From contig NZ_VFOF01000001.1 in the NCBI RefSeq assembly GCF_006715975.1, positions 1,891,001 through 1,955,000 of the forward strand: 64,000 bases of DNA, in the 5' to 3' direction. This DNA comes from Zymomonas mobilis (GTDB taxonomy: Bacteria; Pseudomonadota; Alphaproteobacteria; Sphingomonadales; Sphingomonadaceae). This document shows, one piece after another, positions 62,882 through 64,000 of the stretch (position 1 is the first letter of the stretch; each line of letters begins with the position of its first letter). A model generated the notes under the pieces. The model was not told the DNA's origin. It saw only the letters and a list, made by a program, of their open reading frames with translations, and did not search any database. The position numbers and the translations under genes were made by a program.

Positions 62882-64000
62882 ATGCCTCAGTCTGTTGAAA
62901 AAACGCTTGATTACTCCTCTCTTTTTCTTGAGCCAGAATATAAAGAGATGTTGGCAACCAAAGGCAAACTTGAAAATATGCCTGAGGCTGACAAAGTCAA
63001 AGAGATAGCCGAGTGGACGAAAAGTTGGGAATATCGCGAGAAGAATTTTGCGCGTGAAGCCCTGAAGATCAATCCAGCCAAAGCTTGCCAGCCATTGGGG
63101 GCGGTTTTCGCCGCCGCCGGTTTTGAAGGCACGTTAAGCTTTGTTCACGGTTCGCAGGGATGCGTTGCTTATTACCGTTCGCATCTTGCCCGCCATTTTA
63201 AAGAACCGGCTTCGGCTGTTTCTTCATCCATGACCGAAGATGCCGCCGTTTTCGGTGGTCTCAATAATATGGTTGATGGTTTGGCAAATGCCTACAGCCT
63301 GTATAGCCCGAAAATGATTGCGGTTTCGACCACTTGCATGGCTGAAGTTATCGGTGACGACCTTCAATCCTTTATCAATACCGCCAAGGACAAAGGATCG
63401 GTTCCGGCTGATTTCAACGTACCTTTTGCCCATACCCCCGCCTTTGTTGGAAGCCATGTCACGGGCTATGACAATATGATGAAGGGTATTCTAGAAAATT
63501 TCTGGAAAGGCAAAACGCGCACGCCCAATAATTCCATCAATATCATTCCGGGTTTCGATGGCTATGCTGTCGGTAATAACCGCGAATTAAAACGTATTCT
63601 TGATCTGATGGACGTTGAATATACGATTTTATCGGATGTTTCCGACCAGTTTGACACCCCTTCAGACGGTGAATTCCGTATGTATGACGGTGGCACCCCA
63701 TTGGAAGCTGTCGGCGGCGCCATCAATGCCAAAGCCACGATTTCGATGCAATCTTACTGCACGCCGAAAACCTTGGAATATATCGGAACATTTGGTCAAG
63801 AAACCGCTGCTTTTCATTATCCATTAGGCGTGACGGCAACCGATGATTTGTTGATGAAGGTTTCCGAACTGACCGGAAAAGCTATTCCGGCAGAACTAGA
63901 AAAAGAACGTGGCCGTTTGGTCGATGCCATAACCGATAGCCAAGCCCATCTGCATGGCAAAAGCTATGCGATTTATGGCGATCCTGACTTTGTTTACAGC
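62882..64000 (+). CDS. nifK: Nitrogenase molybdenum-iron protein beta chain NifK (partial, 3' end outside the window)
   Basis: Beta subunit of dinitrogenase. The frame is open from the ATG at 62882 through the last base: 373 codons of an expected 510-520. P-cluster ligands Cys69 ([11 protein letters not shown]), Cys94 ([12 protein letters not shown]) and Cys152 ([13 protein letters not shown]) are present. It follows nifD by 59 bp with no terminator between, so nifH, nifD and nifK form one operon. Confidence 0.97.
   Translation, partial: MPQSVEKTLDYSSLFLEPEYKEMLATKGKLENMPEADKVKEIAEWTKSWEYREKNFAREALKINPAKACQPLGAVFAAAGFEGTLSFVHGSQGCVAYYRSHLARHFKEPASAVSSSMTEDAAVFGGLNNMVDGLANAYSLYSPKMIAVSTTCMAEVIGDDLQSFINTAKDKGSVPADFNVPFAHTPAFVGSHVTGYDNMMKGILENFWKGKTRTPNNSINIIPGFDGYAVGNNRELKRILDLMDVEYTILSDVSDQFDTPSDGEFRMYDGGTPLEAVGGAINAKATISMQSYCTPKTLEYIGTFGQETAAFHYPLGVTATDDLLMKVSELTGKAIPAELEKERGRLVDAITDSQAHLHGKSYAIYGDPDFVYS

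Overview
The window reads as chromosomal DNA of a fermentative, diazotrophic alphaproteobacterium of the Sphingomonadales. From memory, not from a search, I recognise it as Zymomonas mobilis or a close relative. Supporting signs are the TIGR02300 zinc-ribbon gene beside a class II aroA, the aroA-cmk-rpsA order, the argH-lipoprotein-lysA operon, a Mo-nitrogenase (nif) cluster next to rnf genes, and abundant alcohol/aldehyde oxidoreductases. Gene density is high, genes lie on both strands, and most transcription units end in clear hairpin-plus-T-tract terminators. I saw no prophage, insertion sequence, CRISPR array or rRNA operon.

Layout. 1-6300: envelope and translation genes (bamD, an LpoA-like lipoprotein divergent from rsmI-yraN, a lipoprotein, an L,D-transpeptidase). 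6400-11450: a ZntB/CorA-type transporter, galU, and the argH-lptM-like-lysA operon. 11800-15120: three NAD(P)H oxidoreductases (YqhD-type alcohol dehydrogenase, quinone reductase, aldo/keto reductase). 15385-34450: tRNA-Ala(CGC), an M1 aminopeptidase, a glycerophosphotransferase-like protein, DUF475 and MscS membrane proteins, two ABM-domain proteins, an ABC exporter, a GT-C-like membrane enzyme, ilvD divergent from a LysR regulator, and tRNA-Ala(GGC). 34500-40650: TIGR02300 gene, aroA-cmk-rpsA, phzF-like gene, ihfB. 40695-40995: a tRNA-Leu(UAA) gene split by a group I intron. 41150-45970: an APC permease, a HAD phosphatase and a TonB-dependent receptor.

46018-64000 is the nitrogen-fixation region. 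On the minus strand lies rnfABCDGE-rnfH, an ion-driven electron pump that can supply low-potential electrons to nitrogenase, followed upstream by a TonB-dependent receptor broken by a frameshift. On the plus strand lie nifA, then nifB-fdxN-nifZ-nifT-SIR2-like, then nifH-nifD-nifK (nifK runs off the end). Sigma-54 -24/-12 elements with upstream TGT-N10-ACA NifA sites can be read in front of rnfA, nifB and nifH, so NifA probably controls all three units together. NifA has the complete cysteine motif of the oxygen-sensitive class, and no nifL is present in the window.

The observations most worth following up are the intron-bearing tRNA-Leu, the degenerate SIR2-fold protein translationally coupled to nifT, the joint NifA/sigma-54 control of rnf and nif, the 2-bp frameshift in the receptor gene between rnf and nifA, and a few unexplained inverted repeats and one 21-bp duplication. 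All functions are inferred from reading sequence motifs; no database search was run.
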